A DNA stretch of 64,000 nt, from positions 1-64,000 of the forward strand of contig JADZCC010000010.1 of NCBI GenBank assembly GCA_020851785.1, read 5' to 3'. The notes under the pieces are model-generated. The model was not told the origin of the DNA. It worked only from the letters and a program-made list of their open reading frames with translations, and searched no databases. Both the position numbers and the translations under genes were made by a program. Origin of the DNA: Anaerolineales bacterium (GTDB lineage Bacteria > Chloroflexota > Anaerolineae > Anaerolineales > Villigracilaceae). This document shows, in pieces, positions 61,700 to 64,000 of this stretch (the stretch's first letter is position 1; every line of letters starts with the position of its first letter).

Positions 61700-63949
61700 A
61701 TGAAATTTTTACGTTGGATGAATCTGCTTTTGGCCGTGACTTTACTTTCCGCGTGCGACAGTACCGGCCAGACGAACGGCGGCACGCCGGAGCCGGGCGG
61801 GCTGAGCGGACTCTTTTCTTCCGAGACTTCCACGCCCCTACCGACTGCGCCGGTGACGATCATCCCCGCGCCAGACGCAAAAGCCGTGGTGACGAAGTAT
61901 TTGGAAGCGCTCCAAAAAGACGACTACGAAACGATGTACAACCTGCTGACTGCCGAAAGCCAGTCCAGCGTTACGCTGGAAGATTTTTCCAAGCGCTGGA
62001 ATGATTCGCTCAATGAGATGAGCGCCAAAGCGATTGATTTTACCGTCGGCTCCTCCTTATTAAGCCCCTATAAAGCGGAAGTGGGGTATGCGGTCACTTA
62101 TCAAACCGTCCTGGCGGGAGACATTCAAAGGAACATCGTCATCCGCATGAATTTGGAAAACAAGGCCTGGAAGATCGTTTGGGAAGATAGCCAAATCCTC
62201 CCCGAACTGGCGGGCGGCAACACCCTGCGCATGGAATACAGCGTTCCAGCGCGCGGCGACATTTACGACCGCGAAGGCCAGGCGATTGTTTCGCAAGCCG
62301 ATTCGTTCGCCTTCGGGATTCAAACCGACCAGATCAACTACGAATTGTTTGGCTCGTTAATTTCCGAATTTGGCAAATTATGCGGCTACGACCCGGAATA
62401 CATCAAAGATCAAATTGAATCGCTGGGGTCGGGCTATTACATCCCCATGTGCGAAGGCACGCGCGACGAAGCCCAACGCCTGCTTTCGATTAACCCGGGC
62501 GGCATGGTCGCTTCGGAATACAACTCGCGTTATTATTTCAACACGGGCGTGGCCCCGCAAGCCGTGGGCTACACTCAACTGATCTCGCCAGAACAGCTAA
62601 ATCAATATCGCCGCCTCGGATATCGCGGCGATGAACGGATTGGCCAATCCGGCATCGAAGAATGGGCGGAGGATTATTTAGCCGGAAAGCACGGCGGAAC
62701 CCTGCGCGTCGTCGCGCCGGATGGAAGCATCCTCGCCACGCTGGGGCAAAGCGCCGCCGAACCCGCCGATTCCGTTTACCTGACGCTCGACCGCAACCTG
62801 CAAATTCAGGCCCAAAAAGCGATTGAGTTCTTCCGCGGCGCGATTGTAATTATGGAAGTGGATACCGGCCGCGTGTTGGCCATGGCCTCCGCGCCGGATT
62901 TTGACCCGAATTATTTTGAACCAAACAACCCCAACTACATTGGGCTAGGCAATTTAATCAACGACCCAAACAACCCGCTCTACAACCGCGCCACGCAGGG
63001 GCAATACCCGCTTGGCTCGGTCTTCAAAATCATCACCATGTCTGCCGCGCTGGAAAGCGGCTTGTATCTCAAAGACACCACCTACGATTGCCAATATGAT
63101 TTCACCGACATCCCCGGCATTGAACCGCGCCACGATTGGACGTGGGAGCATTGTCAGCAACGCCTGCAAAATGGGCAATCCTGCAACACTTCCGACAGCA
63201 AACCCTCCGGGTTGGTCACGTTACAGGAAGGCCTCATGCGCTCGTGCAACCCATACTTCTGGCATATTGGTTTGGATTTATTTGCCAATTGGGATCGCGC
63301 CGGAGACATCGCCAAAATGGCGCGCGGCTTTGGGCTGGCGGCCCCCACCGGCATTGAGCAAGTCCCTGAAGCCAGCGGCCAAATCCTCGTCCCCGCCAGC
63401 GATATTGACGCGATCAATCAGGCGATTGGACAAGGCGACGTGCAGGTGACGCCCCTGCAAGTGGCGAACTTCATCGCCGCCATCGCCAACGGCGGGACCT
63501 TATACCGGCCCCAACTCGTTGAGAAGATTCTCCCCGTGGAAGGCGATCCGCTCCTCGTCTTCAAACCAGAGGCGCGCGGCACGCTCCCCTTAAGGAAAGA
63601 AAACCTGGAAACGCTTCAGGAAGCCATGTTTATGGTGACGCAAAACCCATTGGGGACGGCGCGCTTCAACATTCGCGGTTTGCAGTTTAACGTGGCGGGT
63701 AAAACCGGCACGGCCGAATCGGGGAGCGGCTTATCCCATGCGTGGTTTGCAGGTTACACCTACAACCAGGCCAACACGCAGAAGCCGGATATCGCAATTG
63801 CGATCATCATTGAGAATCGCGGCGAAGGCTCGGACTGGGCCGTGCCGCTCTTCCGCGCGATGGTGGAAACGTATTATTATGGAAGCCCACAACGCTATAA
63901 CTACGAAAAATTTGAAGTGGATCAGCCGCCCTACACCCCCGCGCCATAA
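61700..63949 (+). CDS. Class B penicillin-binding protein with NTF2-like N-terminus (lipoprotein)
   Basis: Cell-wall transpeptidase of 749 residues. A lipoprotein signal ending TLLSAC (Cys19) replaces the usual membrane helix. Domains: NTF2-like MecA-type (about 55-170, AVVTKYLEALQKDDYETMYNL), PBP dimer (about 180-340, PARGDIYDREGQAIV), transpeptidase (about 360-740) with SVFK (Ser440, Lys443), SCN (Ser515) and KTGT (Lys668). Complete active site. AAGGAAA precedes the ATG. It is cotranscribed with maf and probably rsgA. Confidence 0.9.
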   Translation: MKFLRWMNLLLAVTLLSACDSTGQTNGGTPEPGGLSGLFSSETSTPLPTAPVTIIPAPDAKAVVTKYLEALQKDDYETMYNLLTAESQSSVTLEDFSKRWNDSLNEMSAKAIDFTVGSSLLSPYKAEVGYAVTYQTVLAGDIQRNIVIRMNLENKAWKIVWEDSQILPELAGGNTLRMEYSVPARGDIYDREGQAIVSQADSFAFGIQTDQINYELFGSLISEFGKLCGYDPEYIKDQIESLGSGYYIPMCEGTRDEAQRLLSINPGGMVASEYNSRYYFNTGVAPQAVGYTQLISPEQLNQYRRLGYRGDERIGQSGIEEWAEDYLAGKHGGTLRVVAPDGSILATLGQSAAEPADSVYLTLDRNLQIQAQKAIEFFRGAIVIMEVDTGRVLAMASAPDFDPNYFEPNNPNYIGLGNLINDPNNPLYNRATQGQYPLGSVFKIITMSAALESGLYLKDTTYDCQYDFTDIPGIEPRHDWTWEHCQQRLQNGQSCNTSDSKPSGLVTLQEGLMRSCNPYFWHIGLDLFANWDRAGDIAKMARGFGLAAPTGIEQVPEASGQILVPASDIDAINQAIGQGDVQVTPLQVANFIAAIANGGTLYRPQLVEKILPVEGDPLLVFKPEARGTLPLRKENLETLQEAMFMVTQNPLGTARFNIRGLQFNVAGKTGTAESGSGLSHAWFAGYTYNQANTQKPDIAIAIIIENRGEGSDWAVPLFRAMVETYYYGSPQRYNYEKFEVDQPPYTPAP

Positions 63950-63952
63950 CTT

Positions 63953-64000
63953 GTGACTGAAACGACTCACGCTGGTTTAATCGTCAAGGCTCAATCTGGT
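63953..64000 (+). CDS. rsgA: Ribosome small-subunit-dependent GTPase A, N-terminus (partial)
   Basis: Sixteen codons from GTG 63953 to the window end read VTETTHAGLIVKAQSG. GLIVKAQSG is the start of the RsgA OB-fold (compare GxIVKAxSGxY). It begins three bases after the PBP stop. GTPase domain lies outside the window. Confidence 0.55.
   Translation, partial: MTETTHAGLIVKAQSG

Overview
The window reads as chromosomal DNA of an Anaerolineae-type Chloroflexota bacterium. This is inferred from gene content, not from a search: lipoproteins whose lipobox is followed by Thr/Pro-rich linkers, many large PAS/GAF sensor kinases, a VWA-FHA protein coupled to a PP2C phosphatase, a lipoprotein class B penicillin-binding protein, and roughly mid-50s % GC outside AT-rich islands. 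No rRNA, tRNA or CRISPR array was seen.

Layout. 0-0.6 kb: right end of an IS3-type element abutting a truncated HNH-type gene, then small palindromic repeats. 0.6-8.2 kb: FAD oxidoreductase, response regulator, flippase-like membrane protein, YitT protein, an eamA-era operon and an MFS efflux pump with a strong promoter inside an inverted repeat. 8.2-11.6 kb: Elp3, APS reductase and a Trm9-like methyltransferase, possibly a wobble-uridine pair. 11.6-24 kb: signalling block (7TM-PAS-GAF-GGDEF protein, degenerate PP2C-like membrane protein, VWA-FHA/PP2C operon) with a MntA/HepT toxin-antitoxin pair and two sister lipoproteins. 24-30.3 kb: xpt-guaA, another phosphoribosyltransferase, a lone nucleotidyltransferase, GIY-YIG protein, TyrA, Ogt and an SH3 lipoprotein. 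30.4-43.4 kb: four paralogous sensor histidine kinases around a GT39-type membrane protein. 43.5-50.3 kb: ECF sigma/anti-sigma pair, small membrane and secreted proteins, and a self-contained SRPBCC-EVE-MarR operon.

50.3-57.0 kb is the accessory core. Five toxin-antitoxin-like pairs (two related RelE/ParE-type, AbrB/PIN, DUF4258/DUF2283, TumA/TumE-like) lie around an intact ettA-like ABC-F gene and an HNH endonuclease gene. Between them are gene fragments: a second copy of the ABC-F 3' end, a Vsr-like C-terminus and three decayed DUF559 genes. Two toxin-antitoxin modules sit between direct repeats of such gene ends.

57.0-64 kb returns to housekeeping: a nadK-(B-box membrane protein)-recN operon, a Cas4-like PD-(D/E)XK protein divided into two adjacent membrane-anchored ORFs, Maf, a penicillin-binding protein and the first 16 codons of a probable rsgA.

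Themes. Several genes have a -10 hexamer only 6-8 bases before the start codon, suggesting leaderless mRNAs. Intergenic gaps carry at least two palindromic repeat families. The strongest candidates for something undescribed are the split membrane Cas4-like pair, the repeat-bracketed toxin-antitoxin array and the Elp3/Trm9-like pairing.
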